A stretch of DNA of 46,368 nucleotides from Clostridium sp. (GCA_031292145.1 JARLHR010000214.1:1-46368); one strand, 5' to 3'. Counted from the first letter of the stretch, positions 1 through 8,126 are shown. The notes: generated by a model not told the origin, from the sequence alone. Numbers and translations are program-made.

Positions 1-54
1 AATATTTTATAAGAATTCTGCGTTATAACAAACTTTGATTTTAAAATTGATGGA

Positions 55-133
55 ACGCCGTGTGAGGTGAAAGTCTCACGCACGGTGTGGAATGGGGGAA
101 AAACTGGAGATTAAATCAAAGGTTTACCTATCA
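55..133 (+). mobile_element. Group II intron 3' end (domains V and VI)
   Basis: Positions 55-88 form a 34-nt domain V hairpin: a paired stem capped by a GAAA tetraloop (69-72), the usual two-nucleotide bulge region, and a CGC triad near its 5' base. A second hairpin follows with an unpaired A near 126, matching domain VI with its branch-point adenosine, and the sequence ends in a typical ACCTATC-like 3' end. The exact 3' splice boundary (about 133) is an estimate. The intron reverse transcriptase would lie upstream, outside the window; bases 1-50 show no recognisable coding. The intron could be intact or just a remnant. Confidence 0.8.
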
Positions 134-260
134 TTATTGCTTATAATATTGGAAAAACAAATACTTGGATTGTCATCATCAATTAATAAACTCAATACCA
201 TAATATCCACTAAACTTGGTGTTGTAATTGATTCAGATACCAGCAAAACTTGATGCAATG

Positions 261-447
261 GAAATTAGCTGCATGTGTATTCTGAAGGACTATGAAAATT
301 TCGCTGGAAAGTTCTAAATAGGTGGTTGAACCACTTTAGCTTGCTCCAAATGTGAAATTCGGACAAACTAAAGTGGAACAACCACCTATTAAAAACTTTC
401 AACAGCTTATTTTCAAATGCCTTCTTCACACACATGCAGCTAATTTC
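261..447. repeat. 187-bp nested palindrome, MITE-like
   Basis: The element is bounded by perfect 18-bp inverted repeats (261-278, GAAATTAGCTGCATGTGT, and 430-447). Inside are a second inverted pair, 316-339 against 368-390 (AATAGGTGG.. / ..CCACCTATT), and weaker complementarity between the two. The whole element can fold into one long hairpin with a loop near 340-367. No target-site duplication is obvious. It carries a 67-codon open frame that looks like a by-product of the palindrome. It may be a non-autonomous transposon or an extended transcription barrier just downstream of the intron. Confidence 0.7.
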
Positions 448-518
448 TTTGTTTGTATATGCACTCAAGAATTCATAATATTATGCCTTATACTTTTTTA
501 AAGAAAAAAGCCATCATT

Positions 519-911
519 TTATTGACAGCTTTTCACTTCTATAATTAGCCTATTCAAATCTATTATAGCTCCAACTTCCATCAGTATATCTAATCCTATT
601 AATCCATTTATCTCTCCACTTTGATCTATTAGTCCGAAATCAATTTCTATATTATTTATGTTTTCGTTTCCAATTTTTATTTTCTCTATTGTTTTAATAA
701 ATGCAATATGAGTACTTCCACCTACACCGTAATACTCCATAATTTTATCATTTAACTCAGCATATATTCCTATCTCTTCAACAGCATCTGGTGAAATAAT
801 AGAACCTGCTGCACCCGTATCAACAACTACATTTTCAATTACTTTTGATTTTCCTTTATATACAATTTCTATAGCTGTAAATAATAATCCATCCCTATAT
901 TCAAGTTTCAT
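519..911 (-). CDS. Retropepsin-like aspartic protease domain protein
   Basis: This 130-residue protein has the clan AA signature VVVDTGAAGSII at about residues 27-38; the DTGA aspartate is the presumed catalytic residue. A second conserved stretch, INGLIGLDILMEVGAIIDL (about 99-117), matches the flap-distal part of single-domain gag-like aspartyl proteases (PF13650/PF13975 type), which work as homodimers. There is no signal peptide or membrane anchor, so it is probably cytosolic. The start codon lies two bases after the stop of the upstream gene (914-1150), with TAG AG ATG at the junction and no independent RBS, which points to translational coupling. Its substrate is unknown. Confidence 0.8.
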   Translation of the reverse strand: MKLEYRDGLLFTAIEIVYKGKSKVIENVVVDTGAAGSIISPDAVEEIGIYAELNDKIMEYYGVGGSTHIAFIKTIEKIKIGNENINNIEIDFGLIDQSGEINGLIGLDILMEVGAIIDLNRLIIEVKSCQ

Positions 912-913
912 CT

Positions 914-1150
914 CTATGCATATGTGCGTATATTTTTCACTTCAATACTTATTTTTTCGTTAGCTGTATGATATACTAATGTACCTTCCTCACAATTCAT
1001 AAGTTCTTTTGTTGCAATTTTATTATCATCTATGACCTTCATTACTGCCATATCATCAATAATTTTTTCATTCCCATCTAAATGATATTCTAAAATTTGA
1101 ATCTTTACAAACTTATTAGGACATGTTTTTCTAACCTCTTCCCATCTCAT
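914..1150 (-). CDS. Small hypothetical protein coupled to aspartic protease
   Basis: This is a 78-residue protein starting MRWEEVRKTCPNKFV and rich in beta-strand-forming residues. An alternative TTG start at 1174 would add eight residues and sit behind GGAGG at about 1188-1192; the ATG at 1150 has AAGGA ten bases upstream. It is encoded immediately before the retropepsin-like gene and its stop overlaps that gene's start region, so the two are almost certainly co-expressed. I do not recognise the family; an adaptor, inhibitor or substrate of the protease are all possible. Its last codons contain the same TATACGCACATATG word found in the leader repeats at 1261 and 3292, but on the opposite strand. 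Confidence 0.65.
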   Translation of the reverse strand: MRWEEVRKTCPNKFVKIQILEYHLDGNEKIIDDMAVMKVIDDNKIATKELMNCEEGTLVYHTANEKISIEVKNIRTYA

Positions 1151-1187
1151 AAGTTCACCATCCTTAATTTCCAAATTGTGTTTCTTC

Positions 1188-1277
1188 CTCCATTATAGCA
1201 TAAATTTATGTTTTAGTACTCAAATGCCTATACCATAATTATTTCCAATGCAATAACTTTTATACGCACATATGTTC
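1188..1277 (-). repeat. Leader repeat copy A
   Basis: This ~90-bp segment upstream of the 914-1150 gene is about 80% identical by eye to 3219-3308, upstream of an unrelated Rpn nuclease gene. Shared words, read on the plus strand, are CCTCCATTATA, GTACTCA, CATAATTATTTCCAAT and ATACGCACATATGTTC. On the minus strand the repeat ends in TATAAT followed directly by GGAGG, so it delivers an RBS and possibly a promoter to each gene. Confidence 0.7.
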
Positions 1278-1305
1278 TTAAAAATAAGTAAAAAGACAAG
1301 AATAT

Positions 1306-1378
1306 TTAAAATAATTCTTCTGAATCTTTTCCTTTTATCATAGCAATTGCTTCTTCGGAGCACTGTCTGCATTTTCAT
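1306..1378 (-). pseudogene. C-terminal remnant of a small CxxC protein
   Basis: Read on the minus strand, an in-frame tail KCRQCSEEAIAMIKGKDSEE ends at a stop at 1306. It is interrupted by a stop just upstream, leaving no start codon. The CxxC pair and acidic end suggest the C-terminus of a small zinc-binding protein. The family is not recognised, and the stretch could be chance coding potential. Confidence 0.35.
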
Positions 1379-1513
1379 AAGCATTTTATCTTTAAAATTT
1401 TAACATCTGCAGAACTGAAACTTAAAATCCCCTAAACTTTTTTTAAATTTATATGTAATTTTTCTGTCTTAGTTATATATCTCTTATGAAAACAAAATGA
1501 AGGAGGTATAAAC

Positions 1514-1738
1514 ATGGCAACAAGTAAAGTATTATCAACAACTACTCTTAGTATTGAGGTTCAATCTTCAGTAGATAAAGCTGGTGATCCTGTATATACT
1601 AAGAAAAACTTTGCTAACATCAAGAATAATGCAGATCCCCAAAATGTTTTTGATGTTGCTCAAGCTATAAAGGGAGTTTTAAGCGGCAGTACAAGAAATG
1701 TGTACTTAAATGAATCTTCATCTTTAGAGCAGGCTTAG
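1514..1738 (+). CDS. DUF1659 domain-containing protein
   Basis: This 74-residue protein begins MATSKVLSTTTLSIEVQ behind a strong AAGGAGG site (about 1500-1506). It matches the DUF1659 family of small, all-beta Firmicute proteins of full length. The family is regularly encoded directly upstream of a DUF2922 gene, as here (46-bp gap, separate AGGAGG for the second gene). No enzyme motif, signal peptide or membrane segment is present. The cellular role of the pair is not established. The two genes are the only plus-strand genes in the first 8 kb and share one terminator at 2013-2045. Confidence 0.85.
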   Translation: MATSKVLSTTTLSIEVQSSVDKAGDPVYTKKNFANIKNNADPQNVFDVAQAIKGVLSGSTRNVYLNESSSLEQA

Positions 1739-1784
1739 AACTTAACTTTAATCCAGAATTAAATATAAAAAGGAGGAAATATAT

Positions 1785-2003
1785 ATGGAGTACACTTTAT
1801 CAATGACATTCTTAACTACAGCTGGTACAAAAGCTGCATTAAGTATAAGCGGTGTTAAAGCTGCCATCACTGAAGCAGAGGTTAATGCTCTTATGGATAC
1901 AATCATATCCAAAGACATTTTTAAGACTAATGCTGGCGGCTTTGTTAAAAAGTCTGATGCTAAGCTTACTGCTAAAAATGTTACAGACTACAAATTGGCT
2001 TAG
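1785..2003 (+). CDS. DUF2922 domain-containing protein
   Basis: This 72-residue protein has the DUF2922 pattern: an N-terminal strand (EYTLSMTFLTTAGTKAALSI) followed by a helix with VNALMDTIISKDIF and a C-terminal VTDYKLA. It is the standard partner of DUF1659 and is translated from its own RBS AAGGAGGAAATATAT. A rho-independent terminator follows ten bases after the stop, so the operon is bicistronic. Its function is unknown. Confidence 0.85.
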   Translation: MEYTLSMTFLTTAGTKAALSISGVKAAITEAEVNALMDTIISKDIFKTNAGGFVKKSDAKLTAKNVTDYKLA

Positions 2004-2012
2004 TTTCTAATG

Positions 2013-2045
2013 AAAATAGATGGCTGGGAGCCATCTATTTTTTTG
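2013..2045 (+). terminator. Rho-independent terminator of DUF1659-DUF2922 operon
   Basis: A perfect 12-bp stem AAAATAGATGGC / GCCATCTATTTT (2013-2024 and 2030-2041) with a short loop is followed by a T run. Confidence 0.9.
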
Positions 2046-2224
2046 CTATTTTAATTTTCCATTTCTATTCCTACTATTTTGCATATAGTAAAGTACATAA
2101 AATTATTTTAACTATTAGGGATGATTGTGTACCTTTTATCAGTAAAACTGTTTGTAAAATATACCGCCATTCTATATAACTGATGTAACATTGTTGTTAG
2201 TTGCAATGTTTTCATAATCCGAAA

Positions 2225-3211
2225 CTATTTAATTTTCTCTTCAAATTCATCTAAACTTTCAGCTATAACCGCAATTTTATTCCAACACTTTAATATATCC
2301 ATATTCTCTTGTTTATTTATACACTCAATTAAATTCTGTGGCACATTTCCAAGTTCCTTTAAATTATCTAGAATAGTTTCTTTTAGCCCTTCTTTTTTCC
2401 CTTCTTTCTTAACCTTTTCTTTCATTTCTTCTATCATAAATGCATTATTAGCAACCATCATTTCCACCTCTTCCTTTCTAGATTCTAATATTTTAACCGC
2501 ATTTTCCGTTATTGCTTCATCTACAGTATTTTTAATCCAATGCTTCAATATTTCTTTTTCTCTAATAGTTAATCTATTAAATTCTAACGCTACTACCTTT
2601 AATCTATTTAAAAATTCTAGTGGCTCAACCTTTTGATCTAATAGAAATATAGCCGAAGTAATATTATTATTTTTACTCAACTCCTCCTTAGTATATTGAT
2701 GATTTACATCAAATAACTCATACTTGAAGTTCACTATATTATCACCAAATAGTTCATTTTGATTTACTATATCTCTAAAGTATCTTGGTGCAGTCCATTT
2801 TCTTGTAGCATTATATAAAACAATTGGAACTATAGCTGGAACCTTGAATCCTTTTCTATTTTTCCTATCTTCCTCAGTTAAATTTTTAATATATTCTCTA
2901 AGTATCTCATTGATATAAAAAAATAATCGGAGTGGCATTCTATAATCTACAGTTGATTGAAATTCTAGAAGAGTATAAAATATTACTTCTTTCCCATTAA
3001 TATTTGCCCTATATACAATATCTGCTTCATTCTCCTCATAATCTGATAATATGTATTCTTTGTCTACTAAAACTAGGTTTTCCTCACTTAAATCCTTAGC
3101 CCATGATGCTTTCAGCATTTCTTTTACTAAATTCAAAAACACTATTTTATTTGAATAAAGATCTTTGTAAGACCTGTCATGTATATTATTAATGACCTTT
3201 TTATGATCCAT
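2225..3211 (-). CDS. Rpn-family PD-(D/E)XK nuclease (putative transposase_31 type)
   Basis: This 328-residue protein belongs to the Rpn/YhgA-like group (PF04754 type), DNA endonucleases that promote RecA-independent recombination in E. coli. The N-terminus (DRSYKDLYSNKIVFLNLVKEM) is the usual opening. The catalytic core is at about residues 60-100, with an aspartate in EADIVYR and LLEFQS after a strand, followed by the diagnostic DYRMPLRLFFYI. The C-terminus has the charged KKEGKKEG repeat common in the family. It starts behind GGAGG, which lies within leader repeat copy B. These genes are often multicopy and mobile; a second, more distant one is at 7069-7914. Confidence 0.85.
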   Translation of the reverse strand: MDHKKVINNIHDRSYKDLYSNKIVFLNLVKEMLKASWAKDLSEENLVLVDKEYILSDYEENEADIVYRANINGKEVIFYTLLEFQSTVDYRMPLRLFFYINEILREYIKNLTEEDRKNRKGFKVPAIVPIVLYNATRKWTAPRYFRDIVNQNELFGDNIVNFKYELFDVNHQYTKEELSKNNNITSAIFLLDQKVEPLEFLNRLKVVALEFNRLTIREKEILKHWIKNTVDEAITENAVKILESRKEEVEMMVANNAFMIEEMKEKVKKEGKKEGLKETILDNLKELGNVPQNLIECINKQENMDILKCWNKIAVIAESLDEFEEKIK

Positions 3212-3218
3212 TCTCTTG

Positions 3219-3308
3219 CCTCCATTATATCATAATTTAACTTTGAGTACTCATATGTCTATATTATAATTATTTCCAATACGCTAAAGAATATACGCAC
3301 ATATGTTC
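3219..3308 (-). repeat. Leader repeat copy B
   Basis: This is the second copy of the ~90-bp leader repeat (see 1188-1277), placed directly upstream of the Rpn gene. It has the same order of TATAAT, GGAGG, AGTACT, ATAATTATTTCCAAT and TATACGCACATATG words on the corresponding strand. The conservation stops at both start codons. Confidence 0.7.
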
Positions 3309-3393
3309 CCTAGTATAAATAAAAATAAGAAGCACCATTTAAGATACTTCGTCAACTTTTTCTCTATCTCTTTCCAATAAAGTTACGATATAA

Positions 3394-4500
3394 TTATAAA
3401 CTTCTTCTAATTATATCAATAATATCTTCTCCATACTTTTCACATTTAACATTCCCAAATCCATTTATCTCTTTAAGCTCTTCTAAAGTTTGGGGCTTTG
3501 CCTTAACAATAGCTTCAAGTTGTAAATTGTTATATAGAAAATATGGTTTAACTTTTTCTTCTCTACTTTTATTTAAACGATATTCTTTTAATTCCTTATA
3601 AAGCGAACTTTCTTCCATCGAATCTATTTCTTCAATAATTTCCTTATTGTTCACTTCAATATTTTCTTCAGTATAATTGTTTTTTTCCTTACTGTTGCAG
3701 TCACCTATCTTATTTTCTTTTTTATCAGAAATAATAGAAATCCCATATTTCTTTTCATAATCAACCGTATATATACCATTATATTTCATCAAAGAATCTG
3801 CAAGCTTATACATACTTTCTTCTGGAAACCAACGTCCATTTTTATTAGATTCATGTAATTGCTTCATTTTATTTATAAGCTGATCATGCTTTATTATATG
3901 ATCTCTCAATTCTTCTTTAGCATATTTACTGTTTATAACTGATTTAGGATTTGCTACTGTTACCACATGCTGAACCATTCCATAATCATCTTTAGAAAAA
4001 AACTTCTCCGCCTTTAATATATCCCTTATAATTTCAACATGTCTTTCATTTTGAACTATTGGACTATACATTCCTTCTTTTTTATATACTTTTCCATTCC
4101 TGCTTTTAAAATACCTTATAAAATCACCATTACTAGTTATCTCAATATCTCCCACCATATTCTTACACTCAATTACTAAAATGAACCTTTGGTCAATTAC
4201 AACATAATCAATTTGAGCAGTAAGTCCATTATATTCTAAATATAAATCATGTAAAATCAATATTGGCATATGGCTATGTTTAAGCTCGTATGCAATATTC
4301 TTCTCACCAATTAATCCATAAGAAAGCAACTTTATATCTTGTTCTATCTCACTTCTTGCTTCATCTGGAGTTATTGTCAAAAGTTCTTGTAGATCTTTAA
4401 GCTGCTTATTGTCCTCATTAAACTCTTTAATAAAATTTGGTTCACTTAAATTTGATGGTTTGTTTGTTATTACTTCTTTTAATGTATCAAAAAATCCCAT
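3394..4500 (-). CDS. NERD domain protein with C-terminal HRDC domain
   Basis: This 368-residue protein has an NERD (nuclease-related) domain at about residues 60-170: LIGEKNIAYEL, then AQIDYVVIDQRFILVIECKN, where the D and ExK residues form the PD-(D/E)XK-like site. Residues 290-365 read as an HRDC domain (LYKELKEYRLNKSREEKVKP, LEELKEINGFGNVKCEKYG), a helical nucleic-acid-binding module found in RecQ helicases. The family role is presumed DNA processing. Translation starts at ATG behind AAAGGTGG. It lies downstream of the DUF2075 helicase gene in the same direction, separated by 142 bp. Confidence 0.85.
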   Translation of the reverse strand: MGFFDTLKEVITNKPSNLSEPNFIKEFNEDNKQLKDLQELLTITPDEARSEIEQDIKLLSYGLIGEKNIAYELKHSHMPILILHDLYLEYNGLTAQIDYVVIDQRFILVIECKNMVGDIEITSNGDFIRYFKSRNGKVYKKEGMYSPIVQNERHVEIIRDILKAEKFFSKDDYGMVQHVVTVANPKSVINSKYAKEELRDHIIKHDQLINKMKQLHESNKNGRWFPEESMYKLADSLMKYNGIYTVDYEKKYGISIISDKKENKIGDCNSKEKNNYTEENIEVNNKEIIEEIDSMEESSLYKELKEYRLNKSREEKVKPYFLYNNLQLEAIVKAKPQTLEELKEINGFGNVKCEKYGEDIIDIIRRSL

Positions 4501-4642
4501 TTATCCACCTTTATTCACATTATATTATAATTTTACCTATTTTCTTTATTTTAACATAAAATACTGATAATTAAAATTACACTTTTTAGAAGTATATTTA
4601 TGCGAAAGCGTTCCTGCCCATAAAGAATATGCAAACCCAAAA

Positions 4643-6580
4643 TTAATTGTTATATAAAATCACAACTTCGTTTTCTTCAATTTCCTTAATTCCAATCTGT
4701 CTGCTAAAGGAATTTAATCTTTCCTTAAAATAATTAGAAAGTGCCTTGTCTTCACACCATATATAACAACCTTTAAGACCTCTTGTCATAAGTATTCTAT
4801 ATGTATTTTTAATAAGTTCCTCGCTTATTTTTAAAGCTTTTTCTTTATCTTCCTTATATAACTTTTTAACTCCATTTAAGCTCTTATCAGTTTTTGCTCT
4901 CTTAAAAAAATCTGTTACTATCTTTCCGTTTTCAAGTTTTAAATCTTGTCCAATTATCACTCCAACATAGTCAAATTCAAGTCCTTGGCATGTATGGATG
5001 CAGCCACATTCATTTACTGATTCTTTATCAATTGCCCAAGTGGAGCTATTACTTAAATTCCATTTCATTTTAAAATCATGCTCTGAGAATTCTATATCAA
5101 ATTTATTATAGTTTTCTTTCTTTTTAGTCAGCCATTCATAGCAATAACCTGCAACTAATCTTGATTTATTGTTTATTTCATTTTTCTCTTCTATAGCTTG
5201 CCTCATCTTTTTTGGGTCATCAAAGACTTTAAAATCAAAATCAAATTCAAAACCATCAAAATTTCCTGTTTCTCTAATTTCTAAAACATCATCAAGCCAA
5301 GATACATATCCGTCTGAACCATTGCATCTAAATTGAGAAGTAAGTTTTAATTTCCTAGTTTTAACCGCTAAAGCTTCTGCATGTTTTTCAATTTCATCAA
5401 TGCTTCCTATATCATCCATAGTAACTCTTTGATTATTATCAACAAAGAATATAGATACTTTCGCAGTATTTATGATTTCTTTAATTTGATTCTCCCCTAT
5501 ATTCTTAAACATACCTGATTTTGCATTAAGTCTATGAGCTTCATCAACTACCAAAACATCAATTTCATTTTTAGATGTATCAGTATAAACACCTGATCCT
5601 TTAAATAAATTGTTAATATATTTTTGTTTATAATTGCCCTTAAGCTTTTCGCAATAAACATTTCTCGGAGCTGCATTCTTAGTTACATACTGGCAATTAA
5701 GATTCATATTACATATCTTAACAAGAAGATTAATAGCCAAAACAGATTTACCTGTCCCAGGTCCTCCCTCAACTATTATAGTTTTCTTCTTTTCATTTTT
5801 AACGCAATCACGAACAGTTCTCATAATACTTTCAAATGCAACTTTTTGATCATCAATCATAATGAATTCTTCATTACCATCAATCATAACCTTAAGTGCA
5901 TCTTGAAGAGACTTTGAAGGTCTAATCTTACCACCTTCAATATAATAAATTCCTTTACCTTGGTCAGGCTTTTTAACATATTTGCAGATAAATTCCCTAA
6001 GCTTTATAACATCTCCCTTTGCATATGCAGGTGCTTTATTTAACCAGTTACTATAAACTTCATTTTCTAAAGGGTCATTCTCCTCTTTCTTTATGTAATT
6101 ATGTAAATAAGCACAAGGATGTAATTTAATATTTTTCTTCTCAACAGAATCATTATAATCTTCAATTAAGCTAGAGTATGACCAAGCTTGATATGATGGA
6201 TGAGCTGTTTTTGTCTTACTTTTATTAAAAAAAGTCTTTACTATGCCATCCTCATCTTCAACTTCCTCTAATTCATCCCATTGCTTAAGCTCAACAATAA
6301 TAACATTTTCCTTCTCCTCATCATCAAGGCCAGTTAAAATAAAATCAACTCGTTTAGAAGTTGCAGGAATTCTATATTCAATAGCAACTCCACATTCATC
6401 TGGTATTTCATCGGTACTAAGAGCCTTAAACATATAAAGCATAGAATTATCCCAAGATTTAAATTCTCTTTCTCTAGACTTTCCTATTTTATTCTTATAT
6501 TCTCTATCAATTAAAATACTGATTTCATCGTTAGTAACATGCTTCATAAAATCTTTTTTGCTAGCTTGATATACAATCAC
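4643..6580 (-). CDS. DUF2075 nuclease-helicase (Schlafen-like group 3)
   Basis: This 645-residue protein combines an N-terminal PD-(D/E)XK-like region (about 68-105, with RVDFIL and IIVELKQW) with a superfamily I helicase core of DUF2075 type. The Walker A motif is GGPGTGKSV near residue 273, Walker B is VLVVDEAHR near 343, TCQGLEFDYVGVI is near 530 and ILMTRGLKGCYIW near 597. The likely role is ATP-driven DNA or RNA unwinding coupled to cleavage. It starts at GTG behind AGAGGGG. A MazG-like pyrophosphohydrolase gene lies 58 bp upstream in the same direction. I infer a defence or nucleotide-stress role from that pairing and the island; the activity itself is not shown. Confidence 0.85.
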   Translation of the reverse strand: MIVYQASKKDFMKHVTNDEISILIDREYKNKIGKSREREFKSWDNSMLYMFKALSTDEIPDECGVAIEYRIPATSKRVDFILTGLDDEEKENVIIVELKQWDELEEVEDEDGIVKTFFNKSKTKTAHPSYQAWSYSSLIEDYNDSVEKKNIKLHPCAYLHNYIKKEENDPLENEVYSNWLNKAPAYAKGDVIKLREFICKYVKKPDQGKGIYYIEGGKIRPSKSLQDALKVMIDGNEEFIMIDDQKVAFESIMRTVRDCVKNEKKKTIIVEGGPGTGKSVLAINLLVKICNMNLNCQYVTKNAAPRNVYCEKLKGNYKQKYINNLFKGSGVYTDTSKNEIDVLVVDEAHRLNAKSGMFKNIGENQIKEIINTAKVSIFFVDNNQRVTMDDIGSIDEIEKHAEALAVKTRKLKLTSQFRCNGSDGYVSWLDDVLEIRETGNFDGFEFDFDFKVFDDPKKMRQAIEEKNEINNKSRLVAGYCYEWLTKKKENYNKFDIEFSEHDFKMKWNLSNSSTWAIDKESVNECGCIHTCQGLEFDYVGVIIGQDLKLENGKIVTDFFKRAKTDKSLNGVKKLYKEDKEKALKISEELIKNTYRILMTRGLKGCYIWCEDKALSNYFKERLNSFSRQIGIKEIEENEVVILYNN

Positions 6581-6638
6581 CTTTTATACGCCCCTCTTTA
6601 TAGTTGTGGAATGATCTTAATTGCAGCATAGATGCTTT

Positions 6639-6956
6639 TTATAGCTGTGTGTACTTTTTACTGTTACCTCTTGCTTTTTCAACTGGATATTTCTTTTCAT
6701 TTTTATCCATTTTACTATTTATGATTTCTTCTAAATTAACACCTAAAGCATCAGCCATATGTATACAATAAACCATAACATCAGCAAGTTCTTCTAGAAC
6801 ATGTTCTTTATTATAGTTTTCTTCATCCCATAGGAATTCTTCCAAAAGTTCTCCTGCTTCAATCGATATTGCTTTAGAAAGATTAGCTGGAGTATGGAAT
6901 TGACTCCAATCTCTATCATTTCGGAATTTTCTTATTCTATTTATTGTTTCCTTCAT
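6639..6956 (-). CDS. MazG-like nucleotide pyrophosphohydrolase
   Basis: This 105-residue protein is an all-alpha NTP pyrophosphohydrolase of the RS21-C6/MazG-like group. The metal-binding EExxE-type motif EAGELLEEFLW and the second motif ELADVMVYC are both intact. Such enzymes hydrolyse (d)NTPs to the monophosphate and pyrophosphate. I chose ATG 6956 (MKETIN) over an upstream GTG because AAGAG is correctly spaced before it. It is probably co-transcribed with the DUF2075 gene downstream. It is a different subfamily from the COG4997 copies at 35.7 and 40 kb. Confidence 0.85.
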   Translation of the reverse strand: MKETINRIRKFRNDRDWSQFHTPANLSKAISIEAGELLEEFLWDEENYNKEHVLEELADVMVYCIHMADALGVNLEEIINSKMDKNEKKYPVEKARGNSKKYTQL

Positions 6957-7026
6957 TTTATTCACTCTTTCTATGTTTTGCCAGTTTTATGTTTATTATA
7001 GCATAAATCTGTATAAAATTATAAAA

Positions 7027-7058
7027 GCTAAGATTTTCTAAATATAAAAAATCTTAGC
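7027..7058 (-). terminator. Terminator of second Rpn gene
   Basis: A perfect 11-bp stem GCTAAGATTTT / AAAATCTTAGC (7027-7037 and 7048-7058) is followed on the minus strand by TTTTATAATTTT. It lies just after the stop of the 7069-7914 gene. A similar ATTTTCTAAATATAA core recurs at 37081-37097 next to an AAA-ATPase remnant. Confidence 0.8.
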
Positions 7059-7068
7059 CCGTTAAAAA

Positions 7069-7914
7069 TTATTTTTTATTTCTTAATCCTATAATCTCTT
7101 CTATTGATAACCCTGTCTTATTGGCTATAGTCTCGTTATCAAGCACATCTAACAATGATTTAGCAACTTCAAGCATAGCCTTATTAAAACCTCGTTCCTC
7201 AGCTGAATTAATCATATTCGCTCTTTCATGAAGAGATCTTTCTCTTTCCCAATAAACATCCATAGTTTCTTTATCACTACTTAAGAATTCAAGTTTGTCC
7301 TCAGCTTTTTTGATTGCAGGTTCCATAATCATCAACTCCTTTAACATAGTTTCAGGTGTATCTTCTTCTAGAAATGCCAACCATCTTTCTATTGGCTTCT
7401 CTTTATAATTTTTGGTTTCTTTCTTTATAAACTTTGGCAATTCAATAAAATGAATTTCTATTAAATCTGTTAGCATATAGTCTTTGTCTATATCCTCCCA
7501 TAGATGAAAAGATGATTGATAATTTATTGTATCTAAAAATTCAAAATCTAATATATTTATTGTTATTACCTTCTCAAGTTTCTTATAATCCTCACCTTTT
7601 TTTATATTCTCCAAATATAATTTTCCCCAATAAAATAAAGTTCTTTTATCCATATTACCTTGATTTGTTAACTGCACTTCTATATCTATATGTTCACCTT
7701 TAAGTGTTTTAGCTCTTACGTCTATGATGCCAGTCTTATCCCCAATTAACTCTTTAGTTAATTCTTTATTTTCCACTATTTCTAGTTCAGTAATGGGACC
7801 TTTATTTGTTCTACTCAGAACCGCATTAATAAATGCTTCCAAAATATCTTCATTACCTTTTTCACCAAATAACTTCTTAAATATAAAATCATTTAGGGGT
7901 TTTATCTTTCTCAT
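7069..7914 (-). CDS. Rpn-family PD-(D/E)XK nuclease (PDDEXK_2 type)
   Basis: This 281-residue protein opens with the family signature IKPLNDFIFKKLFGEKGNE. The nuclease core is GIIDVRAKTLKGEHIDIEVQ at about residues 60-80, with D and ExQ acting as the catalytic set, followed by KRTLFYWGKLY. The C-terminus (NKAMLEVAKSLLDVLDNETI) fits the usual helical tail. It has a good RBS (GAGGTG) and its own terminator. These proteins are annotated as recombination-promoting nucleases or putative transposases and are often mobile and repeated in Clostridium. Confidence 0.85.
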   Translation of the reverse strand: MRKIKPLNDFIFKKLFGEKGNEDILEAFINAVLSRTNKGPITELEIVENKELTKELIGDKTGIIDVRAKTLKGEHIDIEVQLTNQGNMDKRTLFYWGKLYLENIKKGEDYKKLEKVITINILDFEFLDTINYQSSFHLWEDIDKDYMLTDLIEIHFIELPKFIKKETKNYKEKPIERWLAFLEEDTPETMLKELMIMEPAIKKAEDKLEFLSSDKETMDVYWERERSLHERANMINSAEERGFNKAMLEVAKSLLDVLDNETIANKTGLSIEEIIGLRNKK

Positions 7915-7995
7915 TTATGTTCACCTCATAAAGTTCATCCTTAGTTTTATTATTGTCTTTGTATATTAAAATTATATCATAATTTAATATAATAA

Positions 7996-8038
7996 AAATA
8001 GTATTTAACCTAAGTAAGTCCTCGTTTAAATACTATTT
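7996..8038 (-). terminator. Inverted repeat, probable terminator
   Basis: Thirteen-bp arms AAATAGTATTTAA / TTAAATACTATTT (7996-8008 and 8026-8038) flank an 18-nt loop; on the minus strand a TTTTATTATATT tract follows. It may close transcription entering from the structured element at 8052-8126. Confidence 0.5.
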
Positions 8039-8051
8039 CCCATCATTCTAT

Positions 8052-8126
8052 GTTGACAAATTGACCTACTAGGTCCGCTATGAGGGCAATTTGCCTTCGT
8101 GCCTGATGAAAAATATCCATGTCAAC
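8052..8126. repeat. 75-bp structured GC-richer element
   Basis: The segment is bounded by 7-bp inverted repeats GTTGACA (8052-8058) and TGTCAAC (8120-8126). Inside are a near-palindromic pair, GACAAATTGACC (8055-8066) against GGCAATTTGCC (8084-8094), and the dyad GACCTACTAGGTC. It is visibly richer in G+C than its surroundings. It overlaps the end of a minus-strand open frame without protein family features. It could be a MITE, a structured RNA or a protein-binding site. Confidence 0.45.

Noticed and set aside
265-468. 67-codon open frame on the minus strand
   Set aside because: It lies almost entirely in the palindromic element and has no family features or RBS; it is a by-product of the inverted repeats.
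5624-5917. Plus-strand frames inside DUF2075, DrmA and similar genes
   Set aside because: They are antisense to genes with full motif support and consist of low-complexity hydrophobic residues.
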